A DNA stretch of 64,000 bases from Zeus faber (taxonomy: Eukaryota; Chordata; Actinopteri; Zeiformes; Zeidae), in the NCBI GenBank assembly GCA_960531495.1, contig OY482846.1, forward strand, positions 38,695,091-38,759,090, given 5' to 3'. The notes beneath the pieces are model-generated. The model was not told the DNA's origin. It saw only the letters and a list, made by a program, of their open reading frames with translations, and searched no databases. The translations under genes and the position numbers were made by a program. Positions 22,655 through 34,808 of the stretch are shown here, in pieces. The stretch's first letter is position 1; the number at the start of each line of letters is the position of its first letter.

Positions 22655-22825
22655 TTTTTAAACCTGTGCTTTCAGCGTGCTAGGCATATAACATGGAGTG
22701 TTTGAATGCTATTGCATCTAGGACAGAGTTAGTTTGCATGAAGAGTTCAACTTCTCAACCTGCAATGCAACTCTTTATCATCAAGAACTGTTGCAGCAAG
22801 TCTGTCCTGTGGACGACCTATAGGA
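22655..22825 (+). repeat. Dispersed repeat family D, copy 1
   Basis: It aligns with 28300-28466: TTTTTTTAAACCTGTGC, GCTATTGCATC.AGGACA, TTCTCAACCTGCAA and GGACGACCTATAGGATGACAAG are shared with small changes. The gypsy LTR begins where the similarity stops, so the LTR element may have inserted here. Confidence 0.5.
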
Positions 22826-23067
22826 TGACAAGTCCCGTCACACAGAGCTGCCATCAATCCCCCTCCTAGGAACTAGAACTGGCCAGTAGCAGAACAACTT
22901 GGGTAAGCTAGTTGACGGTCTGGCAATGAGTGACTGGGGAGCTGGAGAATAAATACTGTGTCGGTGATGAAGGTAATTGATCCCAGGTGTGTATAATTGG
23001 CCTAAAAGAGGAGCCACGGATGGGTCAAGAGTGGCCTCTAGTGGTGCTGGAGGCCGTGGTCCTAACA
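22826..23067 (-). repeat. Probable 3' LTR of the chromodomain gypsy element
   Basis: On the minus strand it starts TGTTAGGACC right after a purine run (23071-23080, GAGGGGGGG in the minus sense), the expected polypurine tract. A possible TG...CA pair puts the other end near 22826, giving about 242 bp. No matching 5' LTR was found upstream of the Gag remnant, so the boundary rests on the tract and the ends only. Confidence 0.45.
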
Positions 23068-24655
23068 GTACCCCCCCTCTACGGACGCCCCTTGGCGGAC
23101 ATCTAGAACCGGAAGGAAAAGTGCGGTTGAAATCCCGGATGAGGGAGGCATCCAGGGATTTTCGGGGGACCCAGGAGCGTTCCTCCTGACCATACTCCTC
23201 CCAGTCCACGAGGTACTGAAGGCCCCTCCCTGGTGCCACACGTCCAGCAGGAGCCGCACTGTGTAGGCTGGGTGATCGTCGATGGTGCAGGGGGTGGTGG
23301 GGCCTTTGGTGGGGAGGGAGAGGGGGCTGGAGACCACTGGCTAGCAGTGACATATGAAAGGTTGGGTGGACATGGAGGGAGGGAGGAGGCGGGAACGTAC
23401 TGCACAGGGGTCGTTGATGGATGCAATGGGGAAGGGACCAACATACGGGGGAGCGAGTTTTCGGGAGACTCGTGTCCTTGGTGGAAAGCCACACCTTCTG
23501 TCCAGGGAGGTACGTGGGTGTGGGCGCACGGTGCCGGTTCGCCTGCGCTGGGACCTGGTGGATGCCTGGAGTAAGGCACAGCGGGCCCTTTTCCACGTCC
23601 CCAGCGACGGATGTGGGCCTGGATGGAGGGTACGGCGATCTCAGCCTCCTGGGCAGGGAACAGCGGGTGTTGGTAGCCCAGAGAGCAGTGGAAGGGTGAC
23701 AGGCCGGAGGACCAGGGTGTTGTGGGTGTATTCGGCCCACGGCAGCTGGTCGCTCCACGAGGAGGGGTTGGTGGTCGTAAGGCAGCAGAGCATGGCCTCC
23801 ATCTCCTGGTTCACCCGCTCCATCTGGCCATTGGTCTGGGAGTGGAAACCGGTGGAGAGACTGACCTGCGCCTCCAGAGCCGAGCAGAAGGCACGCCAGA
23901 CCTGGGAGGTGAATTGGGGACCTCTGTCTGACACCACATCTGCCGGGATGCCGTGGTGGCGGAACACCTCGGCCACGAGCAGTTCTGCAGTCTCCCTGGC
24001 CGATGGTATTTTGGGCAGGGCGAGGAAGTGAGCCGCCTTAGAAAAGCGATCCACCACAGTGAGGATGGTAGTGTTGCCTCGGGATGGTGGGAGACTGGTA
24101 ACAAAGTCCAGGGCAATGTGGGACCAAGGACGAGTCGGGAGGGGGTGCGGAGGAGGCCGGAGCGGGCTCGGGTGGAGGTCTTGGACCGGGCACAGGTGAG
24201 ACAGGTGGAGACGAAGGACTGGGTGTCAGGGAGCAGGGTCAGCAACCAGACGGGCTGTCGGACGACGGCTAGGGTGCCGGTGATCCTGGGATGGCAGCTG
24301 AGGCGGGAGGCATGGGCCCACTGCAGAACCTGGAAGCGTGCAGTGTCAGGGACGAACAGGCGGTTAGGGGGTCTGGTACATGGGTCAGCTGGTGTTCCTG
24401 CGCTCGGGTGACAAGAGACCACCGCGCACTGCACTAGGAGGGCGCAGCAGGCACCGAAGTGGCCGTCGTAGGGCACTGGAGCCGGAACGTGGGGCTCATG
24501 GGGGATGAGGGGGGCACTGGGAGCCATGGTGGAGGGGGGAGGGAGGGCCGGAGGAGCAGGGGGGGCCATGGGAGCCGGAGGAGCCGGAGGAATCTGCAGG
24601 CTGCTGACGACCGCCGAGATGGTCCGGAGGTGGTCCGCGATGTCTTTCACTCGCC
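23068..24655 (-). pseudogene. Ty3/gypsy (chromodomain) polyprotein remnant: Gag start joined to integrase
   Basis: The minus strand begins at 24650 with a Gag-like N-terminus: MKDIADHLRTISAVVSSLQ, a proline/alanine run, then FGACCALLVQCAVV. Within the same 279-codon frame it passes directly to the integrase zinc region ([23 protein letters not shown]). Frame shifts follow. The next frame (24057-23641) holds the integrase core with [25 protein letters not shown] (second Asp) and [12 protein letters not shown] (Glu); the first Asp lies just before, in another frame. The 3' part has PGQKVWLSTKD and a chromodomain-like GRGLQYLVDWEEYG..ERSWVP. Protease, RT and RNase H are absent. Non-functional. 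Confidence 0.75.
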
Positions 24656-25289
24656 GACAGGTTTTTGAAGATCGTTAAGCAAAGCCCCAGCCCTAAGAGT
24701 GTTAAATCATAACTAAAATCATAACGTGCTCCAGTGAGCGACGAACGTGTGGTGTCAACTGCTCACAACATGATCCCACCACCAAGCGCTCGCCAATGGC
24801 TCGCAGACGCCGGCAAGATATCAAGCAGGTTTAATCTCTGGTCATGGTGGAGAGACGGGAGTGCACAGAGCAGCAGACAGAAACACACAGCATACCTATT
24901 TGACTTTTCTTGTCTAGGTTTTTAATATATTTCTTATTAAAATTCTGGTTTTATTCTTTTTTTCACAGTGATTAAGAATTGGATAAAAAATAAATAATCC
25001 TGTCCAGCTCATCTCACATGTGTTTTCGTGACAAAATTAGTTTGGAGACCTGACAGACTCGTCTGGGATTCCTTCTGGTGAAAGATCTTGTAATGTGTGA
25101 CCCCTGTTGCCAATCAGTTGTGTATTTTGAAACAACAAGATTGCAAGATTCCCCATCACAAGACAGAAAGTTGGGTAGTGTGAACAGTACAGTGATCTGA
25201 CGACTTTGAAAGTGGTGTAGTGTGTCCATAGCATTAGTGGAAGAGTTGCTTACAGAGAATAGGAATAATACCTATATACTGTATACTGT
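24656..25289. other. Possible gypsy 5' leader/LTR remnant, otherwise unassigned
   Basis: On the minus strand 24690-24900 looks like the end of an LTR followed by a leader (GATTAAACCTGC, TTGGTGGTGGGATCATG), directly upstream of the Gag remnant. It does not match the 3' LTR candidate, so this is tentative. Confidence 0.25.
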
Positions 25290-25415
25290 AACCTAAACGT
25301 GACCTTTCTACCTACTATCTTACCTATCTACCTACCAAACCACTTTCACATCTCCTTGCCTGTCAACTTACCTACCAAACTACCTACCAAACTACTATCT
25401 ACCTACCTATTTTTT
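25290..25415. repeat. CTAC/CCTA-rich simple repeat
   Basis: Imperfect repeats of ACCTACC and CTACCAAAC run for about 120 bases. Confidence 0.7.
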
Positions 25416-25551
25416 GCACCCCTTATCTGGAAAATGTCTGTCCTGAAATTTTAAATTCATGTTGCGGTTATTTCCAGGAAATGGAAGTATTCCGAAGTCA
25501 TGGGCACTAGTTATTATCAACTTAACCAAAGTAGCCTCTTCCAATTTTATT

Positions 25552-25607
25552 ATTACCTAGATCCAGGTCAGGTGTGGCTGCTCAAACCACACCAGCCCCA
25601 CACCACA
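25552..25607 (-). mobile_element. Hairpin-ended repeat family H, 5' fragment
   Basis: Nearly the same bases as 47218-47270 (ACCTAGATCCAGGTCA.GTGTGG, GCTGCTCAAACCACAC, AGCCCCACACCACA). Only about 56 bases of the family's start are present. Confidence 0.6.
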
Positions 25608-25789
25608 GGAACTATTGTCACATTTTGTTGCTATGAAAATGTGCAATTACCCAAGACATTTCATGCACACAATTCATGCTGAATATTTTTTTTTCTGTTC
25701 CTTGTACTGTCTATCTCATTTGGTCTCTGTACTCATCAAGCATGTGTTTCAGCTAAATGTGTGTATGTGGGAATTTATTTCAGTGGATG

Positions 25790-26285
25790 TACTGTGATGA
25801 TTCCCTCCCAGGCGGGGAAAAAGAAGGTGATAACAACCAAGAATCGTCTCACAGGTGCAATGCACTTGACACACACCCATGCAAGGAATGGTGATGACCG
25901 GAACACACATACATGCAGGGAGTGGTGACTTGAGAAATTTTGCCTCTGCATTTCTCCCATCCCTGCTGTCCTTCCTCCAGGGGCAGCCAGGAGCAGGGGT
26001 AGCCCTCAATGGGTCAGTGCCCGGGGACCAATCCCAGATGATGGATCAATTCTGTGGTCAGTGACAAGACAGGAAAGGGTTCTTCATCGTTCTACTTGGG
26101 GTCCTTTTTTATGTTGGAGCACCATGTGAGCACAGGGAGAACATGCAAACTTTACATAGAAAGGCTCACAATCTAGAGCCACCTGAGCACGGTTCCAACA
26201 GTGGCAGGAATCAAACTCAAGACCTTGTAGCTGTGAGGCAGAAGTGCAAGCACCGTGCCACACCATGCCACTCAGAAACATCATC
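25790..26285 (-). mobile_element. V-SINE (DANA/mermaid-like), diverged copy
   Basis: The reverse complement contains the tRNA-like head (GTGGCATGGTGTGGCACGGTG, box B-like GAGTTTGATTCC), the core GTTTGCATGTTCTCCCTGTG, and the GGTCCCCGGGCAC and TGCCCCTGGAGGAAGGACAG body blocks of the 15.2-kb copy. It is more diverged than the other copies and the junctions are approximate. Confidence 0.65.
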
Positions 26286-27130
26286 CTGACGCGCCGGCTG
26301 TGACCACGAGGTGATGACACTTGATGACATTTTTTAGGTAGGTCAGAAGACATGAAGAAGGGCATTCCACAAGAAAATCAAGTTATGACAGAGACGAGTA
26401 CATTTCTTTTGAATAAGATAAAATAATAACTTTAATGTGGGAAAGAAAAAAAATACTCAGCAAGTGCCCCAATTTAAATCGGAAGAGGGAAGGGGTTGCT
26501 GAATTGAATGTGCAGAGAGTATTATGGTTGTTTTTCTGCTTATTCATTCGCAAAAAAGAAGCCTGTGACCTTGAAGCGACAACCTCTAGAAAGGCCGACA
26601 ACCAGTCTGAGACAGAACCAAAATAATGTTTGTTGATTTTATTTATTTATTATTTTTTTCAGTTTGATTTATCCTTGAAATATATATTCACAACATGTAC
26701 CTTTTGCTCATCCAAAAATTTTTTTCCTCAACCAATGTTTTTTGTCGGAAATCTCTCCTCCAGTATTGGAAAGTACTGTACTTACAGTACCAAAGTACAT
26801 TTTTCAAGTAACTTTACTTACGTAAGTATATAAGGTTACACACACAGAGTAAATAAGCAATATAGATTCTTAATCTGAAATGTATTCAATTATATACAAA
26901 AACAAATAAATGATTAATTATTTGCTTCTGGGGTCACAAGGGCGTGTGTAGGTGGTGCCCTGTAGGTCTCTATCTTGGCTTCTCTGCATGTTTGGGGTTT
27001 TCTGCGGCTGCCGTGCTTTGTGATAGCAATGTGCAATGTGCAACTGTGGGGCTCACGGCTGGCTGCAGAGCCCAACAATAAGTTTTTGACCTCATACTCC
27101 AGCATTTATTTGGGGACATTCCTGGACACC
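26286..27130. other. Unassigned sequence
   Basis: No gene seen. 26930-27120 is G/C-richer and leads into a CA repeat in a way similar to 22.0-22.2 kb; relatedness is uncertain. Confidence 0.3.
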
Positions 27131-27153
27131 ACAAACACACACACACACACACA

Positions 27154-27190
<37 letters not shown>
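27131..27190. repeat. (CA)n microsatellite
   Basis: About 60 bases of CA broken once by ATA. Confidence 0.95.
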
Positions 27191-27192
<2 letters not shown>

Positions 27193-28299
27193 CTCCCCAT
27201 TATGCACAGGACTCTATTCATTTTATTCAATTAGGAAACAGAGGAAAATACATCTACAATAAAAACACACTGTTTTTACGTGCTTTGTTTGGAGAAACGT
27301 GGAACGGGGATGCACAGCAGAGCAGAGATCGCTCTGATCTTGCAGCGGAGCGGAGATCACTTCTGAATTTAGTTTTTAAACTTTCGATTGCTTCTCACAA
27401 GGGGGGACCAGTTGAACTCTGGTGCAGCTGATCAAAACATGGAAATGTTCTTCTCTGAAACGGGGGATTGCTGGAGGCCACAAATAGGTAAATAAATGCT
27501 CTGCTCTTGTAATTCCAAAAATTATTAAAAAGTGGCTTTGCAGTTTGAGAATTGTAACTCCACTTGCAAACTAACTTTCTCTTTGATGCAATAGCATCAA
27601 AGCAGAATACCCTATGTTGTATGCCCTGCCAGCTGATAGCACAAGTTATAAAAATAAATTCTGTGATTTCACTGAATAGTCAAAATGTGGTACTTTCACT
27701 TTTTATCAGAATAATTTTGTGTCAGGGAATTTGGACTTTCCACTGCGTTCTCCCACTCCCTCCCCACCATCTACCTCTACTCCCTTATAACTCCACATCT
27801 TCCTCCATTCCAGTCTGTCAGTTATCCTCCCCCAAGCAACCCCCACCCACCCCCCCCCCACCCCATTTTGAATTAAGGCCACCGGGACGGTGCGCAACTG
27901 CTCCTGAACTGTTAGAATTCATTACTGTCAGTGTTAGCGCAGGGCCACCGTCTGCCCACCATTACACACCAGATCCTCCTGGTCTCCCTGACGGACAAGC
28001 GCTCTCGGCTGCAACTGCACAGCGTCCGTCCCCACACGGCCTCCAGGGATGGTCTGAGAGAGAGATGGAGGGATGGAGAGTGAGGGAGAGAGGGAGGGAG
28101 TTCATCCTGGAAACATTACGTTAGTCGGAAAGAGCTGCTGTCACATGGGAAGGAACAGGGGGTTGCAGGTGGCATGACTTCGCACTGATGACTCCAATAC
28201 TCACGTCACGCATCCATATTACAGACTGATGGGGATTTAACACTCTGCAATCCATATTGACACATTGATACACACTCATGGTATTTACTTTCTTTCTTT
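27191..28299. other. Unassigned; pyrimidine-rich and CpG-containing patch at 27.73-28.1 kb
   Basis: A 186-codon plus-strand open frame (27564-28124) runs through a C-rich tract and then a less repetitive part (AGPPSAHHYTPDPPGLPDG). The bias in the tract can keep a frame open by chance. There is no family motif or clear splice site. A (GGAG)n run lies at 28060-28100. Confidence 0.3.
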
Positions 28300-28466
28300 T
28301 TTTTAACCTGTGCCGTAGGCTGGGGATACAACAGAGTGGGAGAACAGTTTATTTGTATGCCATTGCAATCAAGACATAGTCTATGTGCAAGTGGAGTTTA
28401 ATTCTCAACCTGCAAATGCTAACAATAACTCCGTTCTTTGGATGACCTCTGGAATGACAAGAGCAC
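28300..28466 (+). repeat. Dispersed repeat family D, copy 2
   Basis: Aligned by eye with 22655-22825; both end ATGACAAG. Confidence 0.5.
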
Positions 28467-28857
28467 AACATTTCTCTCATACATTTAGAACCACCACCAA
28501 CCCCCGCCTTCAGAGGACAGATTTGCCTGGTTTGATCACCTAAACGACTAAACAGCTTTCCTTTTCTAAGAGGGGGAGAATCACCGCAAGTGAAAAAAAA
28601 ATATATTATTATATGTATATTATGTGTATATTATATGTAATTTCATTTATTTTTTATGTAATGTTATAAGTATATTACAAAACACAAACGGCAAGCACAG
28701 ACCTGGAACTGGGCCCTGGCACCGACAGATCAACACACTGCCAGAACCACCCAGTACTATTACATTAGTACTATTCTGTTACTATTGTTATCACTAGGAT
28801 TGCTGTTATAACATTGTTATATACTGTACTTTATGCCAATTTATAGATAGGTACGTA
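28467..28857. other. Unassigned, AT-rich
   Basis: A TATTATATGTATATTATG simple-repeat stretch lies at 28.6-28.68 kb; nothing else was recognised. Confidence 0.3.
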
Positions 28858-29200
28858 TTAGATTACATTAGATTCAACTTCATTGTCACTAGCAGAGTAC
28901 AGGTACAGAACCAATGAAATGCAGTTGACGTCTAACCAGAAGTGCAAAAGAAGCATTTAAATACCAAAGTGCTATTTGAGTACAGTCTTTCTGTGCAGTT
29001 ATGAAGGCAAAAGAGATGTGTTATGTACAACAGTGTAAGGTTATAAATACAGGTTTGTCAGGAGTATAGTGGGATTATGTACAGAGAGTATAAATAGACA
29101 TTTTATATCAATTCTATATATATATACATGTAGTATATCAATGTATATTGTGCAGGTTAAGGAATATAAAAATAAAGTTAAGTTGAAAAAAGTAATGTGC

Positions 29201-29240
<40 letters not shown>

Positions 29241-31700
29241 GTGATCGCAGCGCAAGGGCAATTGATGAAACAGTGCAGTAGTGAGTGTAAACAGTTATAC
29301 AGTGCAAGGCAGTAAATGTAAACAGGTGAACATTGCAGAAAGTGAGATGCAACAGGTAAGCAGGTAACAACAGGTAAGCAGGTAGCCATTTAAAAGTCCA
29401 GTGCTAGAGGGGGGGTGGGGGTTTATTCAACAGTGTGACAGCCTCTGGAAACAAGCTGTACTTGAGCCTGCTGGTGCGGGAGCGCAGGCTCCTATATCGC
29501 TTGCCAGATGGGAGAAGGGTGAAAAGTCCATGGTTGGGATGGGTGTCATCCTTGACAATGGATTTGGCTTTGTTTAAGCAGCGGTCATGGTATGTGTTGT
29601 GGATGGGGGGGGGGGGGTATACAGCCAATAGTCCTTTGGGCAGAGTTCACTACTCTTTGTAGTGCCTTGCAGTCTGCAACGTTGCAGTTACCGTACCAGA
29701 CAGAGATGCAGTTTGTAAGTATGCTCTCAGTGGTACAGCGGTAGAAGTCCGATAGAATCCTAGGACAAAGCTGTGCTTTCTTAAGGGTCCGTAGGAAGTG
29801 AAGGCGCTGATGCGCCTTCTTCCCCAGACTGGAGGAGTTGAGGGACCAAGAGAGATTTTCTGTGATGTTGACCCCAAGGAACTTAAAGCTAGACACATGC
29901 TCCACCTCAGCACCGCTGATATGGAGGGCGGTGTGTGCCCTGCTCCTGGTTCTCCTGAAGTCCACAATGATCTCCTTGGTCTTCTTGATGTTGAGTTCCA
30001 GGTTATTGTTTTTACACCACGTAGATAGATGTTGAACCTCATCCCTATATACTGTTTCATCCTCATCTCTGATCAGGCCCACCACAGTGGTGTCATCTGC
30101 GAACTTGATTATGGTATTAGAGCCATAAACAGGGGCGCAGTGGTGAGTAAAGCGAAAGTAGAGCAGAGGGCTCAATACACAACCCTGCTGCACGCAATTG
30201 TTCAGGGTGATAGTGGAGGAGGAGAGACTCCCCAATTTAACAGCCTGGGGTCTGTTAGTAAGGAAGTCCAAAATCCAGTTGCAGAGTGAGTTGCTGATGC
30301 CAAGCTGGCTGAGCTTGGAGATCAGCTTGGAGGGGATCACAGTGTTGAAGGCAGAACTAAAGTCAATAAACAGCATTCTAATATATGTTTTGGGGCTATT
30401 CAGGTGGGTGAGTGCGAGATGGAGCACTGTGGAGATAGCATCCTCTGTTGATCGGTTGCGTCAGTAGGCAAATTGATACGGGTCCAGTGAAGGGCGCAGG
30501 CATGCTTTCAGATGTGAGAGGACCAGCCTCTCAAAACATTTTGCAATGATGGATGTCAGTGCAACAAGGCGGAAATCGTTCAGTTCCTTGGCTGTAGAGT
30601 GTTTAGGCACTGGAACAATGGTGGCAGATTTAAAACTGTGGGGGACTGTTGATTGGGCTAGTGACATGTTGAAGATGTCAGTGAAGACACCAGCCAACTA
30701 CTCTGCGCAGGCTCGCAGCACACGTCCGGGGACTCCATCAGGGCCAGCAGCTTTCCGAGCATTCACCCTGCTCAGGATGTCGCAGACCTCTGAGGTGGAG
30801 AATTGAAATGTGTCCTCGTCTGGTGAAACAGCTGACTTGAAGGCTGCCTCCTTGTTTTCCCGATCAAATCGAGCGTAGAAGTGGTTCAGCTCGTCTGGGA
30901 GGGAAGTGGAGGAGGGTGGGGGAGAGTTGCATGGGGATTTGTTGGTGAGTGTATGTAGGCCTTGCCACATACGCCGGGGGTCGGAGGAGTTGAAGTGCTC
31001 TTCAATCCTTTGCTTGTAGTTGTGTTTGGCCCTGGATATTCCTTTCCTCAGACTGGATCTGGCAGAGCTGTAGGCCCCTTGGTCTCCAGAACTGAAGGCT
31101 GTGTCCCTGGCTTTGAGGATAAGGCAAACTTCTTTGTTCATCCAGGGTTTCTGGTTAGGGAATAATTTCACTGATTTATGTGTCGTCACTCCCTCTGCAC
31201 ACTTGTTGAGGTAATCCATGACAGATTTGGCTACTGTGTGAATGTTGGTATAAGAGTCCTTGGTGGCATCAGCAAAAAACCCTTTCCAGTCAGTGTGTTG
31301 GAGCTGGTCTTGAAGAGTGGGATCTGCATCTTCCATCCAGACTTTAATGGTCTTTGTTGTTGGTTTCACTCGTTTAATGAGAGGGGAGTATTTTGGCGTG
31401 AGAAACAGAGAAATGTGATCTGACTGACAAAGGTGAGGGAGTGGTGTGACTTTGTAAGCAGCAGCAACATTAGCACGCACTCCACCTCGCTTACCCCATC
31501 TCTGCCTGTGGTCGCGTCTCCGTCTACGAGCCTTTCCGGTCGGTAACAATTGTCCATCTGGTCGCGGTGATTTGATCAGGGAGCTGTTCGAAGTTGAACG
31601 GGTGATCCAAAACTAAGTTCTTGAAGCTTTTGATGTATGTCCAATAGCGAGTTTCTGTTGTAGGTTTGTTTCGCCCGAGTGTTTCGAGTGAAAACAAGTA
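28858..31700 (-). mobile_element. L2-group LINE, nearly full-length but endonuclease-deleted
   Basis: On the minus strand the element begins near 31700 (LLDIHQKLQEL-like start). It carries one long coding frame and ends in a 3' noncoding region whose last bases are TTCATTGGTTCTGTACCTGT, GTCACTAGCAGAG in complement, and a short TAATCTAAT tail at 28858-28880. This 3' end differs from the ATCTTGA tail of the intact LINE, so it is a separate L2 subfamily. A 36-base poly(T) (29203-29238) lies in the 3' noncoding part. Confidence 0.7.
29404..31549 (-). pseudogene. L2-group LINE ORF with APE domain deleted; RT nearly intact
   Basis: From 31549 the frame reads GKARRRRRDHRQRWGKRGG then goes almost directly to AYKVTPLPHLCQSDHISLFL. 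The basic start of the ORF is thus fused to the last motif of the endonuclease. By comparison with the intact ORF about 205 residues are missing, without loss of frame. The linker and all RT blocks follow in the same frame: [34 protein letters not shown] (catalytic Asp), [10 protein letters not shown] and [14 protein letters not shown] (catalytic pair). Only two in-frame stops interrupt it (30698-30700 and 30461-30463). A frameshift occurs at a G run (29607-29620), after which the C-terminus (SGKRYRSLRSRTSRL) ends at 29404. Cis-mobilisation would need an endonuclease from elsewhere. Confidence 0.75.
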
Positions 31701-33359
31701 GGATAGTCAGATAAATAAACACTAATTTGCATCTTATCTTATCTTATTTTTATTCAATTGTATTTTATATCTTATGTCTTTTTTGACTTACCCTGTATAA
31801 TGTATATTTACTTGGCCCCACATACTGTGCTGAGTTGTGTGTTTCAAGGCCAGAGGTTGGTGTCTGGGCTGGCGAATGGTTGGAAGAAGCACTGTAATGT
31901 GGGGTTTGTAACAATCCTCATGAGAAAGACCGTGTGTCAAAGTATTATAAATTCCTGTTCGCTGTAAAGACTCTCATGCAAGATACAAGAGAGGCCTGGA
32001 GATGGGGTATTGTATGTCAGAAGGAGGAAGGATATTTGTTGCTGTGGTTTTTTTTTATTTAGCTTGTAACATATTAAGAAATATAGTTAGGGTTATAACA
32101 TAGGTTTTGATTTCAAAATATCCCATTTGCTAATGTTATAGTGATCATAGATTCTAAAAAGCACAGTTGCTGCTATTGACCAATTAGAATCAAGTATTCC
32201 AAACAGAGAATAAAATAATATAACTTACCTTGACAAACACTTTGCTTGTATTGGCTTTTAAATGGGAACAGATCAAATGGAATTCTTTTTTTTTTTTTGT
32301 TGGTCGTACCAGCAGAAATGCGATTAAAGAGAAGTTAAGCTATAAGAAATGTAATAAAGAAATGTAAATCTGTTAGAACAGCATATTTGATGTCGTCTGG
32401 TACCTAGGGTACCACACAATATAACCCATTATAGAACCTGATGCGGGAATTTGCACAGTAGTTTACAGCTATGTATTGAATTTCTAAATATATGCTATTC
32501 TGGGTAAGCTACTGTCTACTGATAGAGCAGAAAACCCAAAGCAGGTAAGGCCACCATGTCATTAAAAAGGGTCCTGACCTCCATAACTGTAAAATAATTT
32601 GGCTTGTTGGCCATCTTGGTAAGTCTCCACATGGTTCCATATGAAATGTAAATTATACCATTTATTCCTCCTCACGGGGAGATGGCAGGTTAAAAGACAC
32701 AAAGAAAGCCAGACAAACATCATTTATGAGTCAAATATAATTATGGTGTATAACAAATTCAGATCAAAATGTGTATATTTGATGGTAAATCATATGTTAA
32801 ATCACAGTCTTATAAAAGGAGGCGGAGACATTTTCCAATATGAGGGCATTTAGCCAATTTAGCCATTTTCAAATGTATTTTATAGTTTATTCAAACCAGG
32901 TAACGCAACGACAGAGGTTTTAATAATCAGAGAGCTTTGTATGTATCTCAAAAGGCTTAAAAATACAGAGCAGCTATGTTTTGTTTCATGATGCTTGCCA
33001 TGAACCCTTGCTGAATTTTTACTTCAGTGCCAAGGGTTCAAAAAATGCAGAAAAGGGTGTATCGCACCTTAGATGATGTGAATGTGGCATTTTTCCATGG
33101 AAATTATTTTCCAAATAACCTTGGCTGAATAATTAAAATGATTTCTTTCTCTACTTGAATTTGATAAAATTTGTAAAGACAAGAGTTTTGGACTGTGAGC
33201 ACTGAAACCAAGAACATATTATTTATAATAATACCTACCTGAATCTATCATTTTGAGTGTGTATTACAAGCCCATTGGTAACAAGTAACAGTCGTGGATG
33301 GTTAAGTAATTTTAATGATAATTATTATTTTATGTTCAAACCAGCTATTGGAGTATATG
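31701..33359. other. Unassigned AT-rich stretch
   Basis: A short CTTATCTTATC run lies at 31.73 kb just upstream of the LINE. No gene motif was seen; open frames are short. Confidence 0.3.
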
Positions 33360-33387
33360 TATTATACATGTATGTACATGTATAATA
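33360..33387. repeat. Perfect short palindrome
   Basis: Arms TATTATACATGTA and TACATGTATAATA (13 bp each, exact) around a 2-base spacer. Confidence 0.8.
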
Positions 33388-33429
33388 GCACTCTGAGGTG
33401 TGACAATAAAGTAACAGCAATCCTAGAAA

Positions 33430-33660
33430 TCCTAAAATTTTAATCATAACTATTCACTATAATAATCACTATGAAATAATACCTATACATCAAATAAAAA
33501 CAATCTAATTATGCAGTACTGAAATATATTCATCTATCAACTCTAATATAATCCACTTTAATCATGACTATGCACTTTAACAATAACTATGAACTACAGT
33601 CATCTATCAACTGTAATATAATCAACTTTCATCATAACTATTTCATCTAATAATAGTTAT
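33430..33660 (+). repeat. Degenerate tandem repeat, ~71-bp period
   Basis: CATCTATCAACTCTAATATA at 33531 recurs as CATCTATCAACTGTAATATA at 33602. ATCATGACTATGCACTTTAA-like blocks follow each, and a more diverged unit lies before 33500. Confidence 0.6.
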
Positions 33661-34808
33661 TGTAATCAGTGATGGGAAACCTCATTTAATTGCAAAATAT
33701 TTTGACTTCAGTGACATTCATTACAGTAAAAAATTACAGATGCATTCCATAACTAAGGTAAAAATAAAGAAAATGTTTAACTGAAATCGCACATAGCGAG
33801 TTTTCGAGAAAGTGGGCCATGATAATGTCTGTAAACACAATTTTAGTCTTGTAAACATTTGCCGTAGCCAATACGGCAATAGTCTTTTTTGACTATTTTC
33901 TTATTTTCTCTTTTTTTTCCATTTGACTGATGCAATTTGAAGGTAGTACGCTGATGTGTTTTCACGAAAAGGAGACTCCTTCCTGCACTCAGCTGTCATA
34001 TCATCAATCCATGGAGTTTCATTTGAAGCTTTGGCCTCTCCTCTTCCCGAAAAGAGGGGAATGTCCTTTTTAATGAGTTTTCTGTCCAAACAGATTATCC
34101 TTAGCTGTACATGTTTTTCTGTCCACGTGAGAGGGTTGCATCGCATCCGTTTGTCCACTCGATGTCTTTCAATATGTCTGGGAAGTTTGTTATTTTCTGT
34201 GCTTTAACAACAAAGTTTGCGCTTTGGTTGTTTTTCCCATCTTCAGATGATTCAAGTTTGACTGTCACACCATTGTTTTGACTATAAGGGTGTGTATCCG
34301 CTTACGATTACATCTGACTTGTTATGTAATCTGAGTAGGTAATAGGTTCTTCTCCTTGTTTTTTGGATGGTAATTGTTTCAGTTGCACATCATTTACATG
34401 ACAGTCTTTGACACAGGCATCGAGCCTAGTATAAGGACTCTACTGGGATTTTGCAAGTCCCCAACAAATTTTCAAGATCTTCCTAAGGAGATCCCTTGTC
34501 TCTGGCAGTAGTTTGACATGACATGGTCAGAGACTCTTGTGATGAGTCTCAGACTAGAGAATAACACTTTTGTTTGATATCATCATAAGTCTTGGCTCCT
34601 CCGGCTTGTTTCTAGAATCACAAGATCCGGGATCCCCTCTGATTACCAGTCTTTTTGATTCCTAGACAAAGCTTTTAAGACAATCATAATCATAAGATGA
34701 TCTTTCATCTTAAGGGTCATTAAAGTGAAGTCGTTAGATTTTAGATAGTCAGAAATACTTAATATCGGTCATAGATTAGTCTTGGAATCCAGAACTCTAG
34801 AATATCAG
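33661..34808. other. Unassigned sequence
   Basis: Nothing recognised. The overlapping open frames near 33.9-34.2 kb on both strands have no domain. Confidence 0.3.

Noticed and set aside
22838..24650. Several long plus-strand frames (for example 23354-24031)
   Set aside because: They are antisense shadows of the gypsy integrase and chromodomain coding strand.
27564..28124. 186-codon open frame with a proline-rich middle
   Set aside because: The frame is kept open mainly by a C-rich low-complexity tract; no family resemblance.
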